Of a stretch of DNA of 64,000 nt, positions 11,001 to 20,834 are shown piece by piece. How positions within the stretch are numbered: position 1 is the stretch's first letter; each line of letters starts with the position of its first letter. Both the position numbers and the translations under genes were made by a program. This stretch comes from Paracamarosporium sp. OC-R06-R3 (taxonomy: Eukaryota > Ascomycota > Dothideomycetes > Pleosporales > Didymosphaeriaceae). A model generated the notes under the pieces. The model made no database searches. It had not been told where the DNA came from and saw only the letters and a list, made by a program, of their open reading frames with translations. Location: assembly GCA_019828545.1 (NCBI GenBank), contig JACVRA010000171.1, positions 124,001 through 188,000 of the forward strand, given 5' to 3'.

Positions 11001-14000
11001 TCAACAACCGCTAATGAAAAACCTGCACCCCACCATAACAGTCTCCTCCTTGAACACGCCCTTCCGCTCACTCTTCACCTGCCTCAGCGCACCACCCTTA
11101 CGCTCACTAACTGCATACTGGATTATGCAGTCCTTGCTCAGCGGCGGGTTATTCCTTGCACTTAAGCGATCGGGGCTCCGTCGTTGTTTGATGTATGTAC
11201 CACTTTCCCTTCGCTTTGGAGTGTCATCGGGAGTGCGCTTTCGCTTCAGCGGAGTGGAACCGAGTACTGGAGTAGGGAGTGGCTGGGGAGTCATTGAAGA
11301 TACCGGAGCTGCTGAAGGTGTGCTTGCGTATGTTGAGGAATGGGCGGAGCTACGCGGTGCGACGGTGGACTCGACAGCAGCGGATTCTGCTGGGATTGTT
11401 GTAGGCAGGAAAGCTGGTGGATCGGCCATTGCATTTGCGTCAATCTCAACGGGGGGTTCCATTGTGAAAGACAGTTGAGGCGAGTGAGATAGCTCAGACA
11501 ATGGAGAGCTGGAATTCGTCCCCGCATCCTTGGACTCCAAGGGCTGGTCCACATCATGGAACTCTGTAGATTGTAAAGGTTTAGTAGACGCCTCGTTAGT
11601 TTGCGTAGTCACTTTCGGTGAGACAGGGCGTATCTGGGCCTGAGCTTTCGACTCCTTTTTTCTCAGGAGTTCCTCTAGGTTATCGAAGACCACGTTCGCT
11701 TTGGGTCCTTGTACGCCTAGAATGCCAGTCTCGACCGTTCGATGCATTGCAGCATATGTGCATGGACCCGAAGAAGCGCTGGTCGGGGCCGGCATCTTGA
11801 TGAGAGTGGAAGTATAGTCAGACTCTCTCACGATTGAAGCTGCATTGTCTCCCACAGATCCCGGAACCTCAGTACTCATCATACTGTCGTGAATGGAATC
11901 CCTCTTGGTCTTATTCATGGCGACCGTCATCGTAGGATTGATGGGTTCGGTTGGTGAAGTATCTGGCGGAGTTGCTATTGCACTAGCTGTTTCGTTCGAA
12001 CGGCGCTGCACAGCAGCTTGCTCGGCCTGTTTTGTCAAACCTAGAGACCCATTACTTATCTTAGTAGCATAATCTCTTTTAAGCAAGGCGTTATTATCAA
12101 GTCCTGTCTTTGCAACAAGTCGTCGTGGAGTCAGGAAATAATGAGAGAGAACGACTCTTCCACCCATACGGATCACTAGACGGCGCACAGCAACCACGGG
12201 AGCGATTGGCTTTTGAGCTGCTAGATGAGTTTCAGATAAGGATTCTGTCTTTGGTCTCTCGGTCACCTTAAAGAAGCCCATTGGAGGTGGGGGACCGTTC
12301 GAAGGCCTCCTAGGCGGTGGTATATACGGAACGGATGCATATGGGTTGAAATGGAGAGGTGCAGCACGTGATGGCAGAAAAGGCGAGCCAACGGGCCTTT
12401 GCAAAGCGTATCCTGGGGGGAAATTTGAATGAAGGAATCCGCTTGTGTTCGAGATGCCGAGACCTGTCGGAGGCACACCTGGATTGTACGGAGTTGGATT
12501 GGTCGGAAAGGCGGAGAATCCGGATCCCCGGCTAGGCGGCGCGCTTAGCTGTGAAGATGGGCTAGAAAACACATCGGTGGCAGCTGCGCTGGGCATGTGT
12601 TCCTCTGACGCTGGTGCAAATGAAGGTAACGTGAGTTGACCTCCAGGATAGTTCCGAAGCGGAGAAGACGTGGGATCTTCAGAGGACGCAAAACTCAGGC
12701 CAGCCATCATGCCAGTGTAGGGAAGTTGGTATGGGTTCGCATGCTCGAAGCTATCATATTGATTGACGTTGAATCCCGTGTGCGGCATTGATGGCGCATA
12801 AGAACTGGCCTTAGGCAAGGATGGGCCATGAGCAGACGGATATGACTCTCGTGGAGGTATCATCTGTCGGCCTGCTTCTAGATTAGGATCAATACAGTTG
12901 TTCGAATCCTCGTCGACAAATCGACCTCGTTTTTGTGGTGGCTCTCGCGCTGTTACTTGAGATGATGGTTGACCAACAATAGAAGTTGGAGGTCTTAGTG
13001 ACGGCATGGGCGGTATTTGAGAGCCAGTAAAAGGCTTGTTCCGGGGCATGATCGGACGTAGTGGCGGAAGCGGAGACGCTTGGCTAGACAGAGCTGGTCG
13101 GTCATCGTGAAGAAGACCTTGAGTGGACAGGCTTAGTCCCGAACTTGAGACTATCCCAGCATCTTGGCCAGTGGTCGGCGTGGACGCACCAGCCTGGATC
13201 AGCTCAAAGTCACTGCCTTCATTCACCTCGTAACAGTACCGCTCATCAGGAAACCGACCTGGTGCCTTCAGATATGATACACCATTAGTAACCTTCTTTC
13301 CATCCCCAATAGTGATTACCACATCAATCACACCAAATTTACTTCCACCGGGCTTCTGCAGATTGGTGACAATGTCTGGCATCTGCATACTTGCGAGGTC
13401 CTGAAGGTACGCCGCGGTCGGTGGCCTCTCGCCATTCTCGTCAACTCCTCGTTCGTTGGCTTCGCCCATTAACGCCTTACAAATCTCTACCCAGCGGTCT
13501 TGCGCACAGGTTCCAAGCGGCCCTTGTACAGGGTATCCCAAGGTGGTACCGGGTTGAGGTACGTGGATAACCCATGGTCGCTCTGCCATATAGTCATTGC
13601 GTGTACCAGCAAAGGTCTGATTGAACGGCTTGGCGCCAGATCGAACGTCACCCGCGTTTACGAGCGCGCAGTTAGCGAATTGGCCGTTGAAGAACACATC
13701 GATCTTTAAATTTTGCGGGTTATTGCTGAAGGGTTCGTAGAAAAAAGATTTGTTGGAAAGCATGACATGAAGAACGAGGGCCATAGGTTCTGGACGGCTG
13801 TTTGACAAAGAACCATATGACGAAGGCCAACTTGGCAAGCCATGCACTCGATATGAGTTGCTCTCCTCTCCCTCAGCATCGTCAGAAGACATTATGTGAC
13901 CTCTCCTCGTAACCATGCCCAGTGGACGGCGACCACTGCTTTCCGGTACTGAATATGCGCTGCTCGAGGCGACCTTTTTCTTCAAGTCTGCAAACTGCTG

Positions 14001-14267
14001 AGCCCTCTCGGAAGGCTGTCCTGCGACGGTCTGCAGGAACGGCACTTCGCTGAGCCAGTTGACCGCGAAGTTGCCTTGCTCACCAGGGAGTGACACGCGT
14101 TCCTCAGGTAGCAGCGCGTGCACGCTTTCTCGTAGCGCCTTCTCCGCTTCATCTGATTTGGAAGCCGCGTTACTGCTCCTTCTGAGGACAACCTCATTGG
14201 TGAGGGAGAGCGCGAGCGGCTGTGAGGCAAGGTGGATACGGATACCCGCGCTGTAGAGAGACGGCAT
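11001..14267 (-). CDS. Large conserved-type protein of unknown function, Ser/Pro-rich
   Basis: A single-exon frame of 1,088 aa on the - strand. The first true ATG is at 14267; the open frame extends a little further but without ATG. The N-terminal 370 residues look folded, with regular hydrophobic patterning (for example LKIDVFFNGQFANCALV and KFGVIDVVITIGDG). The rest is low complexity: Pro/Ser/Gln/Tyr-rich stretches, then a short ordered patch (VRRLVIRMGGRVVLSHYFL) and a basic C-part with KRKR that could be a nuclear localisation signal. This layout resembles a nuclear regulator or adaptor, but I do not recognise the family and name no function. No membrane segment or signal peptide is seen. 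Confidence 0.72.
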   Translation of the reverse strand: MPSLYSAGIRIHLASQPLALSLTNEVVLRRSSNAASKSDEAEKALRESVHALLPEERVSLPGEQGNFAVNWLSEVPFLQTVAGQPSERAQQFADLKKKVASSSAYSVPESSGRRPLGMVTRRGHIMSSDDAEGEESNSYRVHGLPSWPSSYGSLSNSRPEPMALVLHVMLSNKSFFYEPFSNNPQNLKIDVFFNGQFANCALVNAGDVRSGAKPFNQTFAGTRNDYMAERPWVIHVPQPGTTLGYPVQGPLGTCAQDRWVEICKALMGEANERGVDENGERPPTAAYLQDLASMQMPDIVTNLQKPGGSKFGVIDVVITIGDGKKVTNGVSYLKAPGRFPDERYCYEVNEGSDFELIQAGASTPTTGQDAGIVSSSGLSLSTQGLLHDDRPALSSQASPLPPLRPIMPRNKPFTGSQIPPMPSLRPPTSIVGQPSSQVTAREPPQKRGRFVDEDSNNCIDPNLEAGRQMIPPRESYPSAHGPSLPKASSYAPSMPHTGFNVNQYDSFEHANPYQLPYTGMMAGLSFASSEDPTSSPLRNYPGGQLTLPSFAPASEEHMPSAAATDVFSSPSSQLSAPPSRGSGFSAFPTNPTPYNPGVPPTGLGISNTSGFLHSNFPPGYALQRPVGSPFLPSRAAPLHFNPYASVPYIPPPRRPSNGPPPPMGFFKVTERPKTESLSETHLAAQKPIAPVVAVRRLVIRMGGRVVLSHYFLTPRRLVAKTGLDNNALLKRDYATKISNGSLGLTKQAEQAAVQRRSNETASAIATPPDTSPTEPINPTMTVAMNKTKRDSIHDSMMSTEVPGSVGDNAASIVRESDYTSTLIKMPAPTSASSGPCTYAAMHRTVETGILGVQGPKANVVFDNLEELLRKKESKAQAQIRPVSPKVTTQTNEASTKPLQSTEFHDVDQPLESKDAGTNSSSPLSELSHSPQLSFTMEPPVEIDANAMADPPAFLPTTIPAESAAVESTVAPRSSAHSSTYASTPSAAPVSSMTPQPLPTPVLGSTPLKRKRTPDDTPKRRESGTYIKQRRSPDRLSARNNPPLSKDCIIQYAVSERKGGALRQVKSERKGVFKEETVMVGCRFFISGC

Positions 14268-14833
14268 GGCGAAAGATGGTTTGCTCAGGCGTTTGAGCAA
14301 TTGCAGTGGGGGTGTAGTTCACGATGTTGGTACGAACGATCGAGTGCCGTATTACCCGCGATGGGCGAGCTGACGGACCGTGGAATCCGGAAGGTGCAAC
14401 GCGTGACTGTTATGGCGTTTGCGCCGGGTCGAAGCGCGTGGAAAATGACGTCAAACATCGTGCTTTTCCTTTTGGAAGGAGCGGTCGGCGCCGGCAAACG
14501 GCGGCTGAGCACTTACCCAATCTGTGCTGCGAGCTCCCTCACGATATATGCTATAGAGCAGACTATACGGATCGATTATGGAGCGCTCCATCTACAATAC
14601 GGAAGCTTTGTATATGGAGTATTGAGTTAGTTCGGGGTGTGTCACCTCCCATGGCATTTTTTGCACCAGTTGGTGATCCGGACCTTAAGCAGGCTAGAAG
14701 TCCTTATTCTAGCTCTTACTTGGAATCGGGAATTGTTGGACAGAAACATGTGGGATAAGACGATAGATTAGGATGTATAAGGAATTTCAAACCCACATAA
14801 TCATAGTATCCTCTTTGCTTTCCCACTCCGACC
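14268..14833. other. intergenic, promoter of unknown gene
   Basis: Between two - strand genes: promoter and 5' leader of the 11001-14267 gene, and 3' flank of the next. It contains a TGACGTCA element at 14447-14454 (CRE/ATF-type palindrome). No gene seen. Confidence 0.5.
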
Positions 14834-16039
14834 CTACGCACCATGAGCCCGAAACCCATGTGCCTCTCCTGACCACTTCGCCTCATCCTCAAACTCTTTC
14901 CGCCCATCCTCCATATACTGCCGCTGCTCAGCCATAGCGTCTTCCTCATCTTCAAACTCCCTCACCCCCTGATCCTCAAATTCAGCCCTCTCTCTCATAG
15001 CTGCAGCATCCTCCTCAAACTGTCTCCTCATATCCTGCTCTTCATCCGTCACGAGCCCAATCATCTCGCCTCCCAGTAAATCCCCGAGTTCCATCACTGT
15101 CTTCTCGAACACATGTGCAACGTCCCTTTCGTCCCGCCGATGGGCTTCTTCCTCATCGTCGCTGTCATCAGAGTTATCGAAGCCTTCAAACTTGACGAAG
15201 CCTTCGTCCATTTTGTTCGCATTATCTGCTTTCCTGTTGATCTCGGGTGCCTCTTCGCCTTCTTCCCCCACGAGATGTTTTGTGACGGTGTTTCTAGCGC
15301 GCTCGACAACACCTTTTACGCGTACCTTGTCGGTTGTGGAGATACCACGGTTATTCGCGAACCCAGGCAGTGGCTCGTTGGTGTCGGGGTCAAGGCCCCT
15401 GAGGAGAGCAGCGAACGCAGTGTCGACCTTGGCAAGGAAATTGAGTGTGGTGCGAGGCAGGGGTGGGAACATGGGGACGCAGTTGATTGTTGCAACGGTA
15501 ATGCTGATGAGATATGGGAGCTGAAGAGTCGGTGTTCCGCTGACCCAGACCACATCAACAAGCGGGTCTAAATCCTTTACTACTTCCGCAAAGCTTTTAT
15601 AACCCACCAGCTCCCCCGGCAACAGCTCCTTTACATGCCTATTCGTGGCTCTCTTCCCCACATTGTCTAACGCTCTATCAAGATAGAATATTAGCGCCGC
15701 CTCTTTCTGGCCGCCCGGTTGAAGCTGGTGTTTACGCGGTCGTGGTAGCGGCGTTGCTTTGTGTACCGAAGGCGCGGTCTGTATCGAAGGTGCAATGGAT
15801 GACTCCGGCGGGGTAGGGAGGTCATCAGCATAGCTAAAGCTCTGGGCTTGAGGGCTGCTCATGTCGACATCGATGGAAACGTCGTGCACGTCGGTAGGTA
15901 TCTCGTTTGCCTCGGAGCGTTGCGGCATGACATCCTCAAAGATTTCGCTATCGCTTTCGTGGTCGCTCATTGGGGTGTCAACTTCGGCATGGTTGTCATT
16001 TTGGTCGGCATCTAGCGGTTTGGGTGCTACGTTATTCAT
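14834..16039 (-). CDS. Conserved-type acidic protein, function unknown
   Basis: A single-exon 401-aa protein. Residues 1-100 are acidic and disordered (SDHESDSEIFEDV). About 105-230 form a compact, probably folded region starting at GGQKEAALIFYLDRALDNVGKR, with several hydrophobic segments. From about 255 on it is very acidic, with DDSDDEEE and runs of Glu/Asp plus Arg that suggest helices or coiled coil. No signal peptide, membrane segment or catalytic motif is visible. It is most likely intracellular, possibly nuclear. I cannot assign a family with confidence. Confidence 0.72.
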   Translation of the reverse strand: MNNVAPKPLDADQNDNHAEVDTPMSDHESDSEIFEDVMPQRSEANEIPTDVHDVSIDVDMSSPQAQSFSYADDLPTPPESSIAPSIQTAPSVHKATPLPRPRKHQLQPGGQKEAALIFYLDRALDNVGKRATNRHVKELLPGELVGYKSFAEVVKDLDPLVDVVWVSGTPTLQLPYLISITVATINCVPMFPPLPRTTLNFLAKVDTAFAALLRGLDPDTNEPLPGFANNRGISTTDKVRVKGVVERARNTVTKHLVGEEGEEAPEINRKADNANKMDEGFVKFEGFDNSDDSDDEEEAHRRDERDVAHVFEKTVMELGDLLGGEMIGLVTDEEQDMRRQFEEDAAAMRERAEFEDQGVREFEDEEDAMAEQRQYMEDGRKEFEDEAKWSGEAHGFRAHGA

Positions 16040-16728
16040 GGTGGAGGTGAGGATGGTGTTACGCGCTCAAGGTGGGACGAAGGGCAGCGGATTTATGAGT
16101 AAGCCAACAAGCGGAAACTGCATTCTACGCTGGGAGAGAAGGGGCTGTAGCACTTCCGAAGAAGTAGTTAGTTCACATCTGCTCTCTGTGTACAAAAAGA
16201 CAGAGGTTTGATGGATGGAGATCGGGATGCAGTGTGGAACCACTGACATTGGTGTGACGTTGTCCCGCACTCGACAGCCGGGTCAAGCCACCTGCGCCAC
16301 AGCGCCGGCTCCCCCTGCGCTCAACGGCATCATCCCTCCTCGTACCCGTCGATCACTATTAAGCATAGAACCTTAATTATGACTTTGTTATGACTTTGAA
16401 ATTTGATATCCCTCTATAGTAGACCCAACCATAACCTTAGTCCAGGCGCGGCGTCAAGCCTGCGCATCAAAGAAAACACCACTACCCTAACCACAAGTCA
16501 CGAGGGTATATCCAAGTATCATGAACGGACGTGAACCAAAATTAAGCAAGGAATTCAGATGCCAACCAACACCTCCGCTATCACTTTCTGCTACAATGAT
16601 GCTTCCCCGCATTATGATGCAGGGTTCTCCCTGGGACCGACACCTTTGCCTTCTCATTGGGATGAATCCATCTCCGCCTCTCCTCTAGCCAAACAGAGTC
16701 GTGTGGCTCTTCGGTACTAGGTTGATAT
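16040..16728. other. intergenic, no gene seen
   Basis: About 690 bases between two - strand genes. A short AT-rich piece lies at 16360-16430. Open frames here are short and lack similarity. Confidence 0.55.
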
Positions 16729-17905
16729 TTATATGCGCGCGTATCGACTCATGCGGGAAGCTTGATGCGATACTTGCCATTCCTGTCTGTGCTGAATGAG
16801 GTCGGCAGCCTCCTTATCTACGCCGGCTTGGTAAGCGGCGAACTCCCTACGACCGGCACGTCGCTGCTTGATGCAGCAGAAGAGGATGATGGCTGCGATA
16901 ATTGCGACGGCACCGGCGATGGAGGCAATAATAGCGATCTTGGCTGTTTGCGAAAGGGCGCCCCAACGGTTCTTGACACCGTGCGGCTTCTCGATCTCCT
17001 GCATGACAGAAGACTTCTCATTCTCCCTGCTCGAGTTAGTCACACTCTATCCGAGAACTGTAAGAATAGACTTACTCCAATTTGACGACCTTGACCTTCT
17101 GCCAATCACCAGAAGAATCCATGTCAGCCCAGGAGTACTCCTTGGCTGTCGTGTAGTCCTGTACGTATACATCTCGCACCCTCATGGTGAATGGACCCTT
17201 TGAGAAGTCCGTGGGACCACCTGCCCAATCTACGGTGTATTTGTTGTTGTTGTCGACGTCACCGCCTGACCAGGCACCCAGGCGAACATTCATCGGCGTC
17301 TGGGGGTAGTTCTTGCCGCCTAATGCCTCCTCATACTTGAGTTCGCGGACCATTTCATCATCGATGAACCACTGGATGCGCTCCTTGGTCCAATCAATAG
17401 TGTAGTTGTGGTAATCGTTCTGAGGTGCACTCTTCATCTTGAAGTCCTTCCCGCGAGTGTAGTCGGTTGTGTTGCCCTTACCGAAGTAGTTGGTGAGGGC
17501 ATGTGTGGTGTTGGTGCCAAGGAACTCCCAGTCGATCTCGTCCAAGCATTCGGACTGCAGGATGGCGCTCGACACAATACCTTGTCCCGGGGCAGCCTTC
17601 ATAACAATTTCGACGCGACCGAAGAAGATATAGAAAGAGGACAAGATGGTGGGCGAGTCACCCTGATACTTCACAGTGAAGGTAGTAGCATTGTCAATGT
17701 GTTCGACGGTTCCCTGGTTCTTCTGGACCCAAACATCTGGGTTCCAGGAATCGCTGAAGTCGAATGTGGAGTTTCCGCCCAGCGCGGGCATGTCAGGGCA
17801 GTTCTTCTCGCTGAGAGGATTGCATTTGGTGCTGGTTTGGGCCAGGGCAGTGGGGAGCAGGCTAGTCGCAAGGAGAGCCGCGGCGGAGAGGGCGGTCGAG
17901 TACAT
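16729..17905 (-). CDS. GH16 cell-wall transglycosidase, CRH family, membrane-anchored
   Basis: Extracellular GH16 enzyme of the CRH (congo red hypersensitive) group, which joins chitin to beta-glucan in the wall. Exons (- strand) 17905-17076 and 17026-16729 are joined across a 49-nt intron (GTAAGT donor, CTAAC branch) to give 375 aa. The ATG at 17905 starts a clear signal peptide (MYSTALSAAALLATSLLPTALA). The catalytic core is DEIDWEFLG, with nucleophile E123, D125 and acid/base E127. The second exon supplies a hydrophobic segment (AKIAIIASIAGAVAIIAAII) followed by a cytosolic CCIKQRR tail. The protein therefore looks anchored by one transmembrane helix rather than a GPI anchor. Without the intron the protein would stop at 17072, just before the helix. 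Confidence 0.9.
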
Positions 17906-19934
17906 GGCGGCGAGCAAAGTGGAAATATGAACGTGAATTGAAGTAAGGAGCGGTCGGGCGTTGCCAGACGCACCGTGTTGTACTGTGTGTAAGGAACGAC
18001 TGGGTTAGTAGTGAGTGAATGAGTGAATGGCGCTACAAAGGGGAGAGGAAGGGTGCCCGAGGAGCGCAAGGCTGCGTTTTGAGATGTGCCGTCCAAGCGG
18101 GAGGCGCGCACGGAGTGCAGATTAAGGAGGCGTTCCCAGCTTGGCTCGTGGCACCGGCGGCGGCCATTGGTCGCGGCGCCCTCACCAGCGCCGATCGCCG
18201 TGCAGGATAAACATTGCCAGTCGCTGTGGGGCTGCAAACGCCGAGTTATCCATGGTGCGAGTGAATTTGCTTGCCTGCGCGCGCGTTTGCAGCGCCGTCG
18301 TGGTGGCAGAGGCGCTCTTCGCGGCGGCGGTGGTGGTAGGCGCCTGCACGACAGCCGGGCGACATGCAAGTACGGGCCGGCGGGATGCGATAAGAAAACA
18401 AGCTTTTGAACCTGAAACGCTGGGCAGGCATCTCCGTGCTGACGTCCAATGCTCTCCGACGACCCCAGAATAGCGCCTACGCGAGCGCGACCGACAGGAA
18501 ACCAGGAACCCAGCCTACGGACTGGTCGGACTCGAGGAAATTGAGACTGCACTGCCATTGCCAGGCTCACCATCGCATACGGTTCGAGCTCGCGCGCAAG
18601 CGTCAGCCTTGGCCACGCTCAAACGACACCGCCGTGGCTTCGTTGTTTGAAGTCGCTTGATCAGGCATCTCGCGTTTGCCTCAGCACCACTCCAGGTTTC
18701 GAACCTGCAGCGTGCGAACGCCCATACCCTAACAGCACGCAGCTTTCGACTTTTCATGCATCTCGGGGTTCTGGAGTGTCAGCAAAAATCAACTCCAGCT
18801 CCTTTTCGATCCTGCCCGCGTTGTGCTCCGGAAAAGCCTCTGCTGGGCACCGGGATTTCATCAGTGTGGCCGGCCGCCCAAGCACATTGGCTCGCAGGCT
18901 CGTCGTGCATGGTGTTGTGCGCACCTGCATCAAGTAGGTCACGTGGACAGACGAGACCCTTGCAAGTCGCGTAAAAGCGCGAACCGTGATTTAAAAAGCA
19001 CGTGACATAGCCGTGGCTTCTCTCTTCGCTCAAGCAAGACAATAACGTAGGAAACTAACATCAAAACATCCTTCAAACACTGCACTCGGCTGTTTTTATT
19101 CCAAGTGTTACAATGTAGAGTCCAATATAAGGGCAGCACGGTCCATCCGAATTATCCTAGCTAGCTTACCTAGGACCGCAGGTAGCAATAATGGCTTCTA
19201 GAAACTTGTTACGCACCTTCATCATGAACTCAAGGATTAGTTCGAACCTAACGGGTGCTTTTCCCGTTCTCTTTCGATAAGATTGGTTTTCGGTCCATTG
19301 TCGACAGCGGCCATAATAATCATGATGTCTTAGCGGATATGTCATTTGCGAGAACAACACCTTTGCAAGGTGCAGCGTAATTTGGATTACGAAATCCAAG
19401 GGCTCCATCCGTGGAACCTATACAACACCGGATTTACAGTGGATTTATGGCTTACGTTTTCCAACTTGGCTCACATAAGCCATGATGCGGATGGCTTGCC
19501 TCATCCACGTCCACCTTTAGCAAGGGTTGCCTTAGAAATCGCGGATGAATTCACAATGCCGCTTCGCAATGCTTTACTCAAGAACGCTTGTATTGGCCTA
19601 CGTAGAGACTCAGCTATGGCCCTAATGCAGGATTTTGGCTTGGCAGGTACGGCGTACTGCACAAAACAGCGCTACCAACCGTCTGGATATGCACATCTAG
19701 AAAGTCGTAGAATGTACACTAAATTCGCTCGTCCATACCGCAATTGTCTCTTGGCGAACATTAGTAAAAACACAACAATCGGTAGGCTTAGGAATACGGA
19801 TAGTCTACGATCCGATTCTCATTCACACATGTTCTCTCAGATATAAATCTTCTATTCGTCCTTTGTATGACCCTCATCCATTCGACCACCAACACAGCAA
19901 ATACAATCCTCGTTCTCAAAAACCATTATACAAC
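17906..19934. other. 2-kb divergent intergenic region
   Basis: Divergent promoters of the GH16 gene (-) and the crotonase-like gene (+). It is GC-rich at 17950-18900, then turns AT-richer at 18950-19930. Several long open frames occur in the GC-rich half on both strands, but none has a start context, splice structure or recognisable sequence. A perfect hairpin, CAGGTTTCGAACCTG, lies at 18693-18707. Confidence 0.5.
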
Positions 19935-20834
19935 ATGAAGACCACAAGCCTTCTCTCCCTTTTCGCTGCACCTTTAGCTGCACTCTCTTTCACCACTCGA
20001 AACGAAACTAACACCACAAGCCCCATCACAGTCACCAAAGTGAATCCCTCCTACTGGCGCGCAACCTTTTCAGAACCACCATTCAACATCCAAACCAACG
20101 CCTGGTACTCCGCCTTGGCTACCCTAATCTCTGACCTCGCCGCCGACCCCGCCGTCAAAGTCGTCGTTTTCGACTCCAGTGCCCCAGACTTCTACATCGC
20201 CCACTTCGACCTGCTCAATCCCGTAAGCACAGAACTCATCGACAGCTACTGGCCAAACATGACTCGCCTTGCCCATCTGCCTGTGTTGAGCATCGCCGCC
20301 GTACGAGGCATCGCGCACGGAGGCGGTGCCGAGTTTGCTGCCGCGCTGGACATTCAATTCGCCAGCAAAGAGAAGGCTGTTTTCGGGCAGATGGAAATCG
20401 GCATTGGAGCGCTTCCTGGCGGCGGAGGCATCTCTCTCCTTCCACGTCTCGTTGGGCGAAGCCGCGCGCTCGAGATTATCATTGGGGCGCAGGACTTCGA
20501 TGCCGATACTGCTGCGGCGTATGGTTGGATTAACCGCGCGATCCCTGATGCCGAGTTTGAAGGCTTCGTTGATGCGTTTGCGAGCCGCGTGGCTAGGTTC
20601 GATAAAACTGCGATTGTGGAGGTGAAACGTATCATCAATGAGAGAGCTGGATATCCGACGGTGGAGGAACAGGCTGAGGATTGGACGGCTTCTTTGAGGC
20701 TGTTGAGCGCGCCGAATCCGCAGGCGAGGGTGGCGAAACTGGTAGAGTTGGGATTGCAGAGGGACGCTGACTTGGAGGTGAGCATCGCGGATAGGGTGAT
20801 GGACGTGCAGGGAGATGGACCGTGGGATGTTTGA
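19935..20834 (+). CDS. Crotonase-fold (enoyl-CoA hydratase/isomerase-like) protein with signal peptide
   Basis: A 299-aa single-exon protein of the enoyl-CoA hydratase/isomerase superfamily. The ATG at 19935 was chosen over 19863 because it opens a good secretion signal, MKTTSLLSLFAAPLAALS. The crotonase core follows: AAVRGIAHGGGAEFAAALD (oxyanion-hole loop with E133) and GQMEIGIGALPGGGG (E154), so both glutamates that act in hydratases are kept. Members normally work in mitochondria or peroxisomes on CoA thioesters. An N-terminal secretory leader is unexpected and no peroxisomal C-terminal tripeptide is seen (the end is PWDV). It may be secretory, vacuolar or act on a non-CoA substrate. Confidence 0.85.
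   Translation: MKTTSLLSLFAAPLAALSFTTRNETNTTSPITVTKVNPSYWRATFSEPPFNIQTNAWYSALATLISDLAADPAVKVVVFDSSAPDFYIAHFDLLNPVSTELIDSYWPNMTRLAHLPVLSIAAVRGIAHGGGAEFAAALDIQFASKEKAVFGQMEIGIGALPGGGGISLLPRLVGRSRALEIIIGAQDFDADTAAAYGWINRAIPDAEFEGFVDAFASRVARFDKTAIVEVKRIINERAGYPTVEEQAEDWTASLRLLSAPNPQARVAKLVELGLQRDADLEVSIADRVMDVQGDGPWDV

Noticed and set aside
12512..12522. CGGA-N3-TCCG as a further cluster operator
   Set aside because: Inside the coding region of an unrelated gene; treated as a chance copy and as background for the motif claim.
17671..18573. 300-residue open frame on the minus strand over the GH16 gene's 5' end
   Set aside because: It runs out of frame over the signal peptide exon and promoter in GC-rich DNA, is Arg/Pro/Ser-rich, and matches nothing.
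18693..18707. CAGGTTTCGAACCTG as a tRNA T-arm
   Set aside because: The loop has an extra base relative to a B-box and no acceptor stem, D-arm or anticodon arm could be built around it.
19346..19846. 166-residue plus-strand open frame upstream of the crotonase-like gene
   Set aside because: No recognisable domain or start context; lies in the promoter of the next gene. Kept as non-coding.
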